Assembly: GCA_963666755.2 (NCBI GenBank)
Contig: CAXXGW010000009.1
Coordinates: forward strand, 2,480,001 to 2,544,000
Direction: 5' to 3'
From: CAXXOK01 sp963666755
Lineage (GTDB): Bacteria; Bacillota; Clostridia; Christensenellales; Aristaeellaceae
DNA: 64,000 bases
The notes beneath the pieces were generated by a model. It was not told where the DNA came from. It saw nothing but the letters and a program-made list of their open reading frames with translations, and made no database searches. Below, piece by piece: positions 1 to 8,280 of this stretch. A program made the position numbers and the translations under genes. The first letter of the stretch is position 1. Every line of letters begins with the position of its first letter.

Positions 1-2
1 CG

Positions 3-815
3 GAGGGTGTAGAGCCTGAAAGCGGGCCTTTCCCCGTTCCGCTGTTCCAGATCATCCGGCCAAACGCGATCAACAGCATCGACCCTGACAGCCCGATGGG
101 GATGAGCATTTACGGCGCGGCCGTCGACCAGCTCAAGGCGGTTGACTTGGTATATGACAGCTATGTCAACGAGTTCCAACTGGGCAAGAAGCGTCTGATG
201 GTTCCGCAGAGCTTTCAGCAGCAGGCATTGCAGGAGGACGGCACGCTCAAGCCGATGTTCGACCCTAACGACCTGATCTACAACGTATATCAGGTGGGCG
301 ACAACGCCGCCGACAAGTTGCAAGCGGTGGATATGGAGCTTCGCGCCGAAGCGCACGACCAGGGATTGCAGCGCATGGTTGACCTGCTCAGCAAGCGCTG
401 CGGGCTGGGCATTGGCCGGTATCGTGTGGCTGACGGCGGGGCCAAGACCGCCACAGAGGTCATCAGTGAGGATAGCGACCTGTACCAGAGCGTCAAACGG
501 CACGAAAAGCCTCTGGAACGCGCGATTATTGGTATGGTGAGGGCGTTGTCTACCTTGTCCGGCGGATCGCCCGATCTGGATGTGGCAGTCGAATTTGACG
601 ACTCGATCTTCGAGGATACGGGCACGACCATCGCCCGGAATATCCAGCTAGTATCTGCCGGGCTGAAATCCAAACGCGCGGCGATCATGGAAATCGCCGG
701 GTGCGACGAAGCCGAGGCTGACAAACGCCTGCAAGAAATTGCGGGCGAGCAGACCATCGACGTTCCCAATATGGACGCGCTGCTTGGCCTTGGCGAGGCT
801 GGTAACGCTGTATGA
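3..815 (+). CDS. Phage portal protein, C-terminal part (runs off the left edge)
   Basis: The frame is open from the first bases of the window, so the visible 270 residues are the C-terminal part of a larger protein. Portal proteins form the dodecameric ring at one capsid vertex through which DNA enters and leaves and to which the tail joins. The call rests on position directly before a minor capsid gene, scaffold and major capsid gene, and on the portal-like text: an early segment near IIRPNAINSID followed by helix-rich sequence with repeated charged residues and a C-terminal region resembling SPP1 gp6-type portals. The stop overlaps the next start (ATGA). The first in-frame ATG at 96 is internal, not the true start. 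Confidence 0.75.
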   Translation, partial: EGVEPESGPFPVPLFQIIRPNAINSIDPDSPMGMSIYGAAVDQLKAVDLVYDSYVNEFQLGKKRLMVPQSFQQQALQEDGTLKPMFDPNDLIYNVYQVGDNAADKLQAVDMELRAEAHDQGLQRMVDLLSKRCGLGIGRYRVADGGAKTATEVISEDSDLYQSVKRHEKPLERAIIGMVRALSTLSGGSPDLDVAVEFDDSIFEDTGTTIARNIQLVSAGLKSKRAAIMEIAGCDEAEADKRLQEIAGEQTIDVPNMDALLGLGEAGNAV

Positions 816-2272
816 TTACCGACTACTCCGCGCCGATTCAAACGGTCTATGCGGCCTGCGTGGATAAACTGCTGCAGAACATCGCGCGGCATTTCGGAAA
901 GGCAGCGCTAGGGCTGGAAGGGTCGTTTGACTGGGATACCTTCCTGCTGTCTGAAATGGGTGCGCTGACGCGCGAAAACGCGCAAATCATCGCGGAAACT
1001 GTGGGCGATGCCTCAGGCATGACGCGAATCGCACTGGAACAGGCCATGGCAGACGCGCTGAAACGCGCGCGCCCTGATCTGCTAGCAGGGGTACGCAACG
1101 GCATTCTGGACGCGCCGGATAGTATGCAGATGACCCAATCCATGCAGAATATCCTGCGGTATTATTCGGCGCAGGCCTCCGTGCAAACCAATCTGGTTAA
1201 CACCGTGATGCTGTCGGACAGTCAAAATGCCATGCGCCGGGTTGTTTCAACCGCGCGTGAATCGCAGCAGTACCTGCGTGACGTGGCGCAGGGCGCCCTG
1301 AACACGGCGACCGGCGAGGTTGTGACCGGAACCAGCAGCGCGCAAGCAGCAATTCGCGGGGCCATCAGACAAATGGCAAAGGCGGGAATCGTTGGATACC
1401 GGGATAAAGCCGGTCGCCTGTGGTCGCCAGAAGCGTACGTGTCAATGGATGTACGAACAACGGCGGGGAACGTAGCGCGAGCTGCTGTACTCCAGCAGAA
1501 CCGCGATTACGGAATCGACTTGGTAATCGTACCGGTCAACCGCACCGCGCGGCCGGGATGCGCGCCGTTTCAGGGCAAAATTATCAGCATGAGCGGGCAA
1601 CGCGGTTACACTACAGACCGATATGGTAACCGCGTGCCGTACATCTCTATCAGCGACACGACATACGGGGAACCTGACGGCCTGTTCGGGATTAACTGCC
1701 ATCACACACCGCCTGACCCGTTTGTGCCAGGCGTAAGCCGGCAGCACGACAAACCCGAAAGCGACGTGGCCGAAAATTACCAGGCACAACAAAATCAGCG
1801 GTACCTTGAGCGTGAGGTAAAGAACGCCAAGCGGGAGGCTGCCTGTTACAATGCGGCGGGCGACACGGAAGCATTTGCCGAAACTGCCAAAGCCGTGAAG
1901 CAGAAGCAGGCGGCGCTAAAGGACTACTGCGAGCGTGCCGGGCTGCCGTACCAGAGCAACCGCACGCAGGTGTACGGGTACGACCGGAGTACCAGCGGGA
2001 AAGCTACGCAGGCGGTCAAGGCAAATCCTGTCGTGAGCGCGCCCAAACCGACCAAACAGGCTGCCGTCCCGAAAACAACGACGGAAGTTACCCGGCCTCA
2101 AGCAGTCACAGAGCGCCAAACACTGATACAGCGGGCAAAAGAGATTTACATCCGCGAAAACTCTTCCAAGCTTGGCGCAATCGAGGCTGCGCGCAGGTTT
2201 GACCTGCTTGTTGATGGAAACACAACCCCTCAGCTACGGGATTATGTGAAGAAGCGAAGCGGGAAACGCTGA
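812..2272 (+). CDS. Phage minor capsid protein (minor capsid 2 / SPP1 gp7-like)
   Basis: A 486-residue protein starting in an ATGA overlap with the portal gene. Its centre has the pattern of phage minor capsid protein 2: a segment of about residues 240-300 with Cys-Ala-Pro-Phe-Gln-Gly and, later, a Gly-Ile-Asn-Cys-His-His motif (around residue 297) before a proline-rich stretch. Members bind the portal and enter the prohead, helping DNA ejection in SPP1-like phages. The C-terminal 120 residues are lysine/alanine-rich and probably flexible, with a short basic tail. Next to the portal this is the expected gene. The exact role (structural or an ADP-ribosyltransferase-like activity seen in some relatives) cannot be decided from sequence alone. 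Confidence 0.8.
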   Translation: MITDYSAPIQTVYAACVDKLLQNIARHFGKAALGLEGSFDWDTFLLSEMGALTRENAQIIAETVGDASGMTRIALEQAMADALKRARPDLLAGVRNGILDAPDSMQMTQSMQNILRYYSAQASVQTNLVNTVMLSDSQNAMRRVVSTARESQQYLRDVAQGALNTATGEVVTGTSSAQAAIRGAIRQMAKAGIVGYRDKAGRLWSPEAYVSMDVRTTAGNVARAAVLQQNRDYGIDLVIVPVNRTARPGCAPFQGKIISMSGQRGYTTDRYGNRVPYISISDTTYGEPDGLFGINCHHTPPDPFVPGVSRQHDKPESDVAENYQAQQNQRYLEREVKNAKREAACYNAAGDTEAFAETAKAVKQKQAALKDYCERAGLPYQSNRTQVYGYDRSTSGKATQAVKANPVVSAPKPTKQAAVPKTTTEVTRPQAVTERQTLIQRAKEIYIRENSSKLGAIEAARRFDLLVDGNTTPQLRDYVKKRSGKR

Positions 2273-2308
2273 AATTGAGCAGGAAGGCCACACAGGCCAT
2301 AAGGAGGG

Positions 2309-2516
2309 ATGTATAACGAAGCACTATCAAATCCTTTATGACGGGCAATGGATTGAGGGAGACACCAACAGCCCGGAAGAATTGCTTTTGTTGGTTGAAA
2401 ACGAAAGCAATGACGCCATAACTATTTCAGACATATACGGAGAAGTCCGCCTTAAGCCTTGTTTTGTAAGGTGCGTATGTGTTTTTGACATGAGCAGGCC
2501 AAAAGCGGGATTCTAA
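2309..2516 (+). pseudogene. Small phage ORF whose start is out of frame (possible indel or non-standard start)
   Basis: A good ribosome site (AAGGAGG, 2301-2308) is followed by ATG at 2309, but that frame stops after 10 codons. A different frame is open for 65 codons from 2319 to the TAA at 2514-2516 and has protein-like composition (KHYQILYDGQWIEGD...), yet offers no ATG, GTG or TTG at a proper distance. Removing one A from the AA at 2315-2316 would join the ATG to this frame and give a 68-residue protein starting MYTKHYQIL. The stretch is AT-richer than its neighbours. It sits between the minor capsid and scaffold genes, where small accessory genes are common. Function unknown. Confidence 0.45.
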
Positions 2517-2541
2517 CGAGATGAATCAAGCGTAAGCCTCC

Positions 2542-2564
2542 GGGCAAGCGCTTTTTTCTTGCCC
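2542..2564 (+). other. Stem-loop upstream of the scaffold gene
   Basis: GGGCAAG (2542-2548) and CTTGCCC (2558-2564) pair perfectly around a T-rich loop. The T-run is in the loop, not after the stem, so this is not a standard terminator. It lies in the gap before the scaffold and capsid genes and could affect mRNA processing or stability. Weak evidence. Confidence 0.3.
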
Positions 2565-2640
2565 ACGCATGGGCCTTGTACGTGCGGAAAACACGGCGAA
2601 AGCCGGAATAGCTGACGAGCTTTGTACGGGAGGTATACTC

Positions 2641-3264
2641 ATGAGTAAGTTTCCCTTGAATCTACAGTTTTTTGCCGATGGTGATGGAGGCGCTGCCAAC
2701 GCGGCAGCCGCCGCGACCACGCCCGTGGGTACGCAGCCCGCGAACCAATCTGCGGCGTCACCCAAACCCGCAACGGCTGAGGACATTGCCGCCGCCGTGC
2801 TAAAGGCCGTTGGCGAACGCACTACGCGTGCGGAAAACGGCGTGGTGAAGTCTATGGCCACCGAGTACGGCATGACCGAGGAACAGCTCAAGGCCGTGCT
2901 GGATAAGCACAAGGCCGAACAGGCCGCCAAGCTCCCCGCCGATGCGCAGAAGCAGATCGACGACGCCAAGGCTGAGCTGCAGAAGTACAAGCTGAGCGCT
3001 GAGATCGCCAAAGAGGGCGCAGCGCTTGGCCTGCTGGATGCGGACATCGCCCTGACGCTTCTGCCTGCGGACGCCACCAAGCCTAACGACAAGGGCGAAT
3101 TTTCCGGGCTGAAAGCGGCCCTCGAAAAGCTCAAAACCGACAAGCCCTACCTGTTTGGCGCGATGCCGAAACCCACGGCTACCGCGCAGCGCGTGAGCGG
3201 TGCTCCGGCGCCAAACGAAAAAACGCCGGAGGATGAAATCCGAGAGCGTATGTTCAAAAAATAA
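2641..3264 (+). CDS. Phage capsid scaffolding protein
   Basis: A 207-residue protein. ATG 2641 is chosen over an upstream ATG (2569) because it follows GGGAGGT at a proper distance and gives the hallmark start MSKFPLNLQFFA seen in many Firmicutes phage scaffolds. It is rich in Ala, Lys and Glu with a predicted long coiled coil (about residues 85-130, e.g. AQKQIDDAKAELQKYKLSAE) and a basic C-terminus ending ERMFKK, which in this class contacts the coat. Scaffolds guide procapsid assembly and are then lost. It is followed 12 bases later by the major capsid gene, as expected. Confidence 0.85.
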   Translation: MSKFPLNLQFFADGDGGAANAAAAATTPVGTQPANQSAASPKPATAEDIAAAVLKAVGERTTRAENGVVKSMATEYGMTEEQLKAVLDKHKAEQAAKLPADAQKQIDDAKAELQKYKLSAEIAKEGAALGLLDADIALTLLPADATKPNDKGEFSGLKAALEKLKTDKPYLFGAMPKPTATAQRVSGAPAPNEKTPEDEIRERMFKK

Positions 3265-3276
3265 GGAGGTACCCCT

Positions 3277-4227
3277 ATGGCGATTACCCTTGCTCAGGCT
3301 CAGCAGCTTTCCGAAAGCAAGCTGACCAACTATATCATCGACGAGTTCCGCAAATCCGCGCTGCTCGACATGATCCCTTTCGACAACTGCGTGAAGCCTC
3401 AGGGCGGCCGTACGTTGGCCTATGTGTATAACCGCATCGCTACCCAGCCCACCGCGGCCGCACGTGCGCTGAACGCCGAGTATGTGCCGCAGGAAACCGT
3501 CACCCAGCAGCACACCGTAAACCTCAAGGTATTCGGCGGTTCGTTCCAGGTTGACCGCGTGATTGCCGAAGACGAGCAGCAAATTGTGGATCACATCATG
3601 TTCCAGATGCAGCAGAAAACCAAGGCCAGCGTTGCGCTGTTCCATGACATGTTCGTGAACGGCGATTCCGGCGTAGGCGCTGGCACCAGCTTCGACGGTT
3701 TGGACAAGGCGCTGACCGGTTCCACTACGGAACTCACGCCCGCCTCCCCCATCGACCTGAACAGCTCTGCCGATATCGACAGCAACTGGAAGGTGTTCCT
3801 CGACAACCTGCGCAAGCTGCGCGCACTGATGGATGGCGCGCCCACCCTGTACCTCATGAACGCCGACATGTATGCCGTATTCCAGAGTGTGATGGATCGC
3901 GCCGGTATCAACCTGCTCACGAAGGAAAACTATGGCATGGAGGCCACTCAGTGGGGCCCGTCCATCGTAATGGCGATGGGCGACAAGCCGGGCACGAGCA
4001 ATCCCATCATCGAAACGACAGATGGCAAGACCAGCATCTACGCAGCGCGCCTTGCGCTGGACGGCGTGCATGGCGTAAGCCCGACCGGTTCCTCTCTCGT
4101 CAAGGAATACCTGCCCGACATGAACCAGCCCGGCGCGGTAAAGACCGGCGAAGTGGAAATGGTTGCCGCAATGGCGATTAAGGCCACCAAGTCGGCGGCT
4201 GTACTCCGTGACGTGCTGATCGCGTAA
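3277..4227 (+). CDS. Major capsid protein
   Basis: A 316-residue protein behind AAGGAGGT. It looks like an HK97-fold coat protein of the non-cleaved type that uses a separate scaffold: an N-terminal helical arm (residues 1-35), a segment around VFGGSFQVDRVI typical of the E-loop/P-domain side, and an A-domain core with DGAPTLYLMNADMYAVF. It forms the icosahedral shell. Length is normal for this type. It sits directly after the scaffold and before connector genes. The strong ribosome site fits its need for high expression. Confidence 0.88.
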   Translation: MAITLAQAQQLSESKLTNYIIDEFRKSALLDMIPFDNCVKPQGGRTLAYVYNRIATQPTAAARALNAEYVPQETVTQQHTVNLKVFGGSFQVDRVIAEDEQQIVDHIMFQMQQKTKASVALFHDMFVNGDSGVGAGTSFDGLDKALTGSTTELTPASPIDLNSSADIDSNWKVFLDNLRKLRALMDGAPTLYLMNADMYAVFQSVMDRAGINLLTKENYGMEATQWGPSIVMAMGDKPGTSNPIIETTDGKTSIYAARLALDGVHGVSPTGSSLVKEYLPDMNQPGAVKTGEVEMVAAMAIKATKSAAVLRDVLIA

Positions 4228-4238
4228 GGAGGATCGCT

Positions 4239-4814
4239 ATGCCGAGAATCTATTCGCCCAATGAGGCCCACGACTGCGACTGGGCAAACGTGCCTTTCGT
4301 CGCGGGTGTGGCCGCTGTCGCTTCCGGTGCGGATACCGATTACTTTACCGCCAACGGGTACACCGTGGACGCAAGCAAGCACGCGCTGGAGCTGTGGGAC
4401 GGTTTCACCGTCGATCAGCTTGACGCCCTGTATGCGTGGCTTGGCGGTACCGTATCCGCGAGCGATTCCAAGTACGCCAAGGTACGCAAGATCGAAACCA
4501 GCCTGAGCGCGAAGTACATCGCGGCGTTGACGGTTGCGAGCGCGGCGGCGACCGCCGGGAGCGGCAAGACCAAGATCACCGTAACCAGCCCCGGCACTGC
4601 GACGTACTACTTCAAGAGCGCGGCGTCCACCAGCCCTGATATCCTGTACGGCGATGTACCGGGCACCGGCTGGCAGGAGCTTACCCTGACCGAGGGCGTG
4701 GCCGATGAGGTTGTACCCAACGCTGCAACTGATACCAAGTTTACCGTCGTGCGCGTCACCGCTGGCGGCACCGTGGACGCGATTGCCAAGGGCAATCTGA
4801 CGCTTAAGGCGTAA
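4239..4814 (+). CDS. Phage head protein of unknown role (possible decoration or connector)
   Basis: A 191-residue protein behind AAGGAGG, 11 bases after the coat gene. The first 90 residues have a compact helical pattern (FTVDQLDALYAWLGG). The last 95 residues are Thr/Ala/Val-rich, beta-type sequence resembling Ig-like or decoration domains (KTKITVTSPGTATYYF...). Its stop overlaps the next start (TAATG). Position suggests a capsid decoration protein or a two-domain head protein. I do not recognise the family and make no firm functional call. Confidence 0.6.
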   Translation: MPRIYSPNEAHDCDWANVPFVAGVAAVASGADTDYFTANGYTVDASKHALELWDGFTVDQLDALYAWLGGTVSASDSKYAKVRKIETSLSAKYIAALTVASAAATAGSGKTKITVTSPGTATYYFKSAASTSPDILYGDVPGTGWQELTLTEGVADEVVPNAATDTKFTVVRVTAGGTVDAIAKGNLTLKA

Positions 4815-5041
4815 TGTACACCATCCAAAGTAACATCTCGATCACGGGCCACCACTGGGGCCTAGAGTTTAAGGCGGGCGTCGCGCAGACTGAAAGCGCG
4901 GCGCTCGCCGCGAAGCTCAGGGCGAAGGGCTATGTCGTGACGGACGAGCTCGAACCGGCCATGATCGAAAAAGAACCGGAGGAACATCCGGTGAGAGCCA
5001 AGGGCAAGAAGGCGGTGAAAGACCGTGTATCTGACGGCTGA
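4814..5041 (+). CDS. Small phage structural-module protein, unknown
   Basis: A 75-residue protein starting in a TAATG overlap with the previous gene. It begins with beta-type sequence (YTIQSNISITGHHWGLEFKAG) and ends in a highly charged tail. Such small proteins between the coat gene and head-tail connectors often carry a short beta domain with a Lys-rich tail, but I do not recognise the family. Its end overlaps the next gene by 17 bases. Confidence 0.6.
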   Translation: MYTIQSNISITGHHWGLEFKAGVAQTESAALAAKLRAKGYVVTDELEPAMIEKEPEEHPVRAKGKKAVKDRVSDG

Positions 5042-5381
5042 GCAGTACACAACCTATACCGGAGAGGCCGCACCGTCTGACTTTAACGTCTGCCTGGACA
5101 TGGCCGAAAACCTGATTGATCTGCATACGCTTGGTTTCTACGCGCAGGTGAGCGTTTCGGCGCTCCCCGTGCTGGCACAGAAGCAGCTGCAACGGGCCGT
5201 GGCCTATCAGGTGCAGGCGATCAGCCAGGCGGGCGGCGTTGCCGGGTTGACGGAGCCGCAGGTGCAAAGTGCGAGCGTCGGGAAAGTGAGCTACACAATG
5301 GCAGCCAAACCGGCGCTGTGCGCACCGGCGGCATCGTGCATTCCGTTTTTGCTGTCGTTTGCGAGGGGGTATGCAGAGTGA
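5025..5381 (+). CDS. Head-tail connector protein (gp15/gp6-like)
   Basis: A 118-residue protein with a GTG start at 5025 that overlaps the previous gene. The pattern (YLTAEQYTTYTG at the N-terminus, then helices with DMAENLIDLHT and AVAYQVQAIS) fits the all-helical head-tail adaptor family that forms a ring under the portal, such as SPP1 gp15 or HK97 gp6. Its end overlaps the following GTG start (GTGA). Order portal-capsid-adaptor supports the call. Confidence 0.65.
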   Translation: MYLTAEQYTTYTGEAAPSDFNVCLDMAENLIDLHTLGFYAQVSVSALPVLAQKQLQRAVAYQVQAISQAGGVAGLTEPQVQSASVGKVSYTMAAKPALCAPAASCIPFLLSFARGYAE

Positions 5382-5737
5382 ACCCCATCCCTCGCCAACT
5401 GCTGACCCAAACCGCTACCGTACAGGCATCCACGGGCGTTGACGTATGGCAGAAACCGACATACGCCACGCACACGGTAACGCACGTGCACCTGCAGAGC
5501 AGCAACGCCATACGACGCACGCCCCAAAACACGGAGGTTGTGCTTTCGGCAATCCTGTTTGTGGACGCAAAGCGCAGCGCCCCGCTGATCGACTGGCCCG
5601 CGCTGTTGAGAGTAGCGCTTGCCAAGGGCGGCGACGTGAAAGTGACTGTTAGCGGGATCACGTACACGGCGCAAAACGTCGATGCTGTCCCAGACAACCT
5701 GAACCGCCTGCACCATTACGAAGTGGGGCTGGTGTAA
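5378..5737 (+). CDS. Minor capsid / head closure protein
   Basis: A 119-residue protein. The GTG at 5378 (GTGA overlap, preceded by GAGGGGG) is preferred over an upstream ATG at 5318 because the protein then begins MNPIPRQLLTQTATV, like head closure (stopper) and Minor_capsid_1-type proteins. The body is beta-rich with the typical HxxHLQ-type strand and VTVSGITYTAQNV near the end. These proteins plug or extend the connector ring after DNA packaging. The stop overlaps the next start (TAATG). Confidence 0.7.
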   Translation: MNPIPRQLLTQTATVQASTGVDVWQKPTYATHTVTHVHLQSSNAIRRTPQNTEVVLSAILFVDAKRSAPLIDWPALLRVALAKGGDVKVTVSGITYTAQNVDAVPDNLNRLHHYEVGLV

Positions 5738-6096
5738 TGGGATTCGTAAGCAGTGTGCTGGTTAAGATCGATCGGGCAAAAACGCTGCAAAAGCTGAAAG
5801 GTGCGTGGAACGACAAGACGCTGTACGAGCTGACATCTGCGATCCGCGAGGACTGCAACGAGTTTGTGCGGTTTGACCAAGGGCAGCTGAAAGAAAGCTC
5901 CTATACCGCCAGCGAACCGCAAAAGGGCATTATCGTATGGCGAGAGCCCTATGCGAAAAAGGTCTACTACACTGGGCATCCGCGAACCCACATGAACGCC
6001 AAGGCGAGCCTGCGCTGGGCCGAGGTCGCTAAATCCAAGTACCACAAAGAGTGGCACACGCTGGCGCAAAAACTATTCCGGGAGGGGTGTAAATGA
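5737..6096 (+). CDS. Minor capsid / head-tail joining protein (Minor_capsid_2-like)
   Basis: A 119-residue protein. Key text is a long N-terminal helix followed by EDCNEFVRFDQGQLKESSY, then a Tyr-rich beta segment (REPYAKKVYYTG) and a His-containing stretch near HPRTHMNAKASLRWAEVAKS, the usual order in the Minor_capsid_2/HK97 gp10-like family. Such proteins attach the tail to the head. It starts in a TAATG overlap and ends in an overlap of 4 bases with the next gene, so translation is coupled along this run. Confidence 0.7.
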   Translation: MGFVSSVLVKIDRAKTLQKLKGAWNDKTLYELTSAIREDCNEFVRFDQGQLKESSYTASEPQKGIIVWREPYAKKVYYTGHPRTHMNAKASLRWAEVAKSKYHKEWHTLAQKLFREGCK

Positions 6097-6482
6097 TCGA
6101 CGCGAACCCCGTACTGCTGGCCGTTATTGCACTGGCTCAGGCGACGAATCCTTACGCCACCATCGTGATTGGAGCTCTCCCTGCGGACAACAGTATCAGC
6201 ATGACGGTATCCGGAGGGTACGACACCACCCGCTTTCTGAGCCGAAACGCTGTGACGAGGCTGGATGTGGTGTGCAACGGTAAACACGCAGATCAGCAGG
6301 CCGTGTCTGATGCGCTGAACGCGATTCACGCGGCACTGACACGCGCGGCGTCCTACCCTTCCGGCACCGGGTGGCAAATCCTCAACATCACAACGTCGGC
6401 GCTGCCGTCCTACATCGAAAAGCAGGACAACGGGCAATACCTGTACGGCTCAGCGCTGACGGTCGAATACTACGACAAATAA
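6093..6482 (+). CDS. Tail terminator-type minor capsid protein
   Basis: A 129-residue protein starting in an ATGA-type overlap. Position directly before the tail tube gene and the alternating helix/strand pattern (ADQQAVSDALNAIHAALT; YLYGSALTVEYY at the end) fit the tail terminator family that caps the tail tube and joins it to the head. The C-terminal strand with GSALTVEY resembles the family's closing strand (…F…v.y). Family assignment is by position and general pattern, so moderate confidence. Confidence 0.62.
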   Translation: MIDANPVLLAVIALAQATNPYATIVIGALPADNSISMTVSGGYDTTRFLSRNAVTRLDVVCNGKHADQQAVSDALNAIHAALTRAASYPSGTGWQILNITTSALPSYIEKQDNGQYLYGSALTVEYYDK

Positions 6483-6494
6483 GGGGGTAAACAC

Positions 6495-7223
6495 ATGAAT
6501 TTGCTCAAAACCGCATGGGGGTTCGTGCTGGAAATCGGCACCGCCCTTGCGGGTGGCGTATGGACGTATGCCGAGCTGCGGGAGGGTATCGAGGGCGTTG
6601 TGCTTGACGCCGGCGGCCAGAACCAGCAGTATTTCTTCCTGAAAAACAACGGGTTTGCGGCCAACGAAGTGACCGGCATGGCACCGAAGCTGACCGTCAG
6701 CGGCAAGCGGGTTTACGGCGACACGGCGCAGGATTATATCGACGGCCTGCGGTTCAAGCTGGGCAGCCTACGCAAGACCAGCATCCGTATGCGGTACGTG
6801 GATAGCTCCACCGGCGCGGACGTGACGCATACCATCGTATGCGGCGCGACGATTCAGGATATCGTTACGATCGGCGGTCAGGGCGTAGAAAACGCTCCGT
6901 TTAACTGCGTGCTTGCGCTGGACGGTGAACCGGTGGAATCTACCAGCCTTGACTTGCCTGCTCTGACCGTGGTATCCGTTGCCGGTACGACCGGTAAGAC
7001 TGATATCTATGTGAACCCGGCGCTTGGCGCGAGCCACACCTACGTGTACAAAACTGACGATACCGTGGAACTGCCTGTGTTGGGCGCTGAGACTACCGGC
7101 TGGACGGCGTGGGATGGCTCTGCTGAGATTACCGCCACCACCGGCGATCAGATCGGCATCGTGGAAGTGGACAGCGGCGGCCTTGCCGTCAAGGGCGGCC
7201 TCGCCATCGTGACCGCTGGCTGA
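6495..7223 (+). CDS. Major tail (tube) protein
   Basis: A 242-residue protein behind AAGGGGGT. The first 160 residues look like a tail tube protein: beta-rich with the order GYAGGVW..., then KLTVSGKRVYGDTAQDYIDGL and FNCVLALDGEPV. Subunits stack as hexamer rings around the tape measure. The last 75 residues (VSVAGTTGKTDIYVNPALG onwards) are a Thr/Gly-rich extension likely to be a surface Ig-like domain, as in several Firmicutes siphoviruses. Followed by a strong stem-loop before the chaperone genes. Confidence 0.75.
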   Translation: MNLLKTAWGFVLEIGTALAGGVWTYAELREGIEGVVLDAGGQNQQYFFLKNNGFAANEVTGMAPKLTVSGKRVYGDTAQDYIDGLRFKLGSLRKTSIRMRYVDSSTGADVTHTIVCGATIQDIVTIGGQGVENAPFNCVLALDGEPVESTSLDLPALTVVSVAGTTGKTDIYVNPALGASHTYVYKTDDTVELPVLGAETTGWTAWDGSAEITATTGDQIGIVEVDSGGLAVKGGLAIVTAG

Positions 7224-7240
7224 ACGGAGTAACATCACTC

Positions 7241-7266
7241 GGAGGAGGGGCGCTTGCCTCTCCTCC
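7241..7266 (+). terminator. Stem-loop between tail tube and chaperone genes (attenuator-like)
   Basis: GGAGGAGGGGC (7241-7251) pairs with GCCTCTCCTCC (7256-7266), 11 pairs with one G-U, closed by a GCTT loop. The T-run after it is weak (TTCTGTT), so it may cause partial termination and reduce expression of downstream genes relative to the abundant tube protein. The stem also contains GGAGG and would hide that mimic of a ribosome site. Confidence 0.5.
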
Positions 7267-7287
7267 TTCTGTTAGGGAGGAAAACCT

Positions 7288-7692
7288 ATGTTTACGATTC
7301 GCACCCGGAAACGGTATTCCGATGACCTGAAAATCAACAGCGGCGCAAAATCGCTCGTGCTGCATGTGGATATGGACACCCGCACGGGCTACCAGCAGAT
7401 CAACAAGGCCCGTGAGATGATGGCCGAGGCGCAAAACAAGGCCGTAGCCGAGCATGGCAACAAGGGCGCGAAGTACGGCGATGTGGTGGAAGCGTACGGG
7501 CTGGCAATCCGCGCTCTGATCGTGGCGGTTTTCGGCGAGGAACAGACCGAAAAAATGACGGAGTTTTACGGTAACAACCTGGACGCGCTGCTGGATGATG
7601 TGCTGCCGTACATCCTGAACCGGCTGTTCCCGATGCTGCGCAAGGCAAGCGCCGAACGCGCCAAGGCCATGCGCAAGGCGCAGAAACAATGA
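7288..7692 (+). CDS. Tail assembly chaperone, first gene
   Basis: A 134-residue protein behind TTAGGGAGG. It is helical, Ala/Glu/Lys-rich, with MDTRTGYQQINKAREMMAEA and a C-terminal helix ending in a basic run (RAKAMRKAQKQ). Position between the tube protein and tape measure gene marks it as the chaperone that keeps the tape measure soluble (the G gene of lambda-like phages). The next gene overlaps by 4 bases. No slippery heptamer giving a G-GT fusion was obvious at the junction. Confidence 0.7.
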   Translation: MFTIRTRKRYSDDLKINSGAKSLVLHVDMDTRTGYQQINKAREMMAEAQNKAVAEHGNKGAKYGDVVEAYGLAIRALIVAVFGEEQTEKMTEFYGNNLDALLDDVLPYILNRLFPMLRKASAERAKAMRKAQKQ

Positions 7693-8276
7693 AACTGAAT
7701 GCCCGCCTGCTGATGGATGTAACGTGGCGCGGGAGGCAGTACGCGCTCAAGCCGTACGTACGCAACATGCTGGATGCTATTGACGCGCTACACGACGATG
7801 GCATAACCCCGGAGGACGGCCTCGATATTGCGCTGCGCTGCCTTGTGGAAGGGCGAATCCCGCGTAAGATCGCAGACAAGCGTGAGCTATTGGAGGCCAT
7901 ATTCACAGCCTTTAACGACACCGAAAAGCGTACGAGAACCGAAAAGCCGTGCATAAGCCTGACACAGGACGCGGATATGATTATTGCTGCGTTCCGGCAG
8001 GCGTACGGCATTGACCTGCAGGCGGAGCGGCTGCATTGGCAAACGTTTCAGGCGCTTTTGGGCGCGATCCCGTCTGATACGCGGCTGGGGGAAGTAGTGG
8101 CACTGAGATTGCGGCCTATCCCTAAACCCACAAAAACAAACGGGGAAGAAATCGCGGAGCTGATGAAAGCACAGGCTGCGGTGGCAATCACCATGACCGA
8201 GAGCGAACGCAAACAGGCGCTTACCAATGACCTGCGGGCCGTGGCAAGCGCATTTTCGATGATGGCAAGGAAGTGA
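7689..8276 (+). CDS. Bacteriophage Gp15-type tail chaperone, second gene
   Basis: A 195-residue protein starting in an ATGA overlap with the first chaperone gene. It has the features of the phage Gp15 family: early VTWRGRQYALKPYV, then DADMIIAAFRQAYGIDL followed by LHWQTFQALLGAIPSDT, the most conserved part of that family. These proteins act with the upstream chaperone during tail assembly. The start of the tape measure gene lies 4 bases after its stop, so the three genes are co-translated. Confidence 0.78.
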   Translation: MKLNARLLMDVTWRGRQYALKPYVRNMLDAIDALHDDGITPEDGLDIALRCLVEGRIPRKIADKRELLEAIFTAFNDTEKRTRTEKPCISLTQDADMIIAAFRQAYGIDLQAERLHWQTFQALLGAIPSDTRLGEVVALRLRPIPKPTKTNGEEIAELMKAQAAVAITMTESERKQALTNDLRAVASAFSMMARK

Positions 8277-8280
8277 TTCC

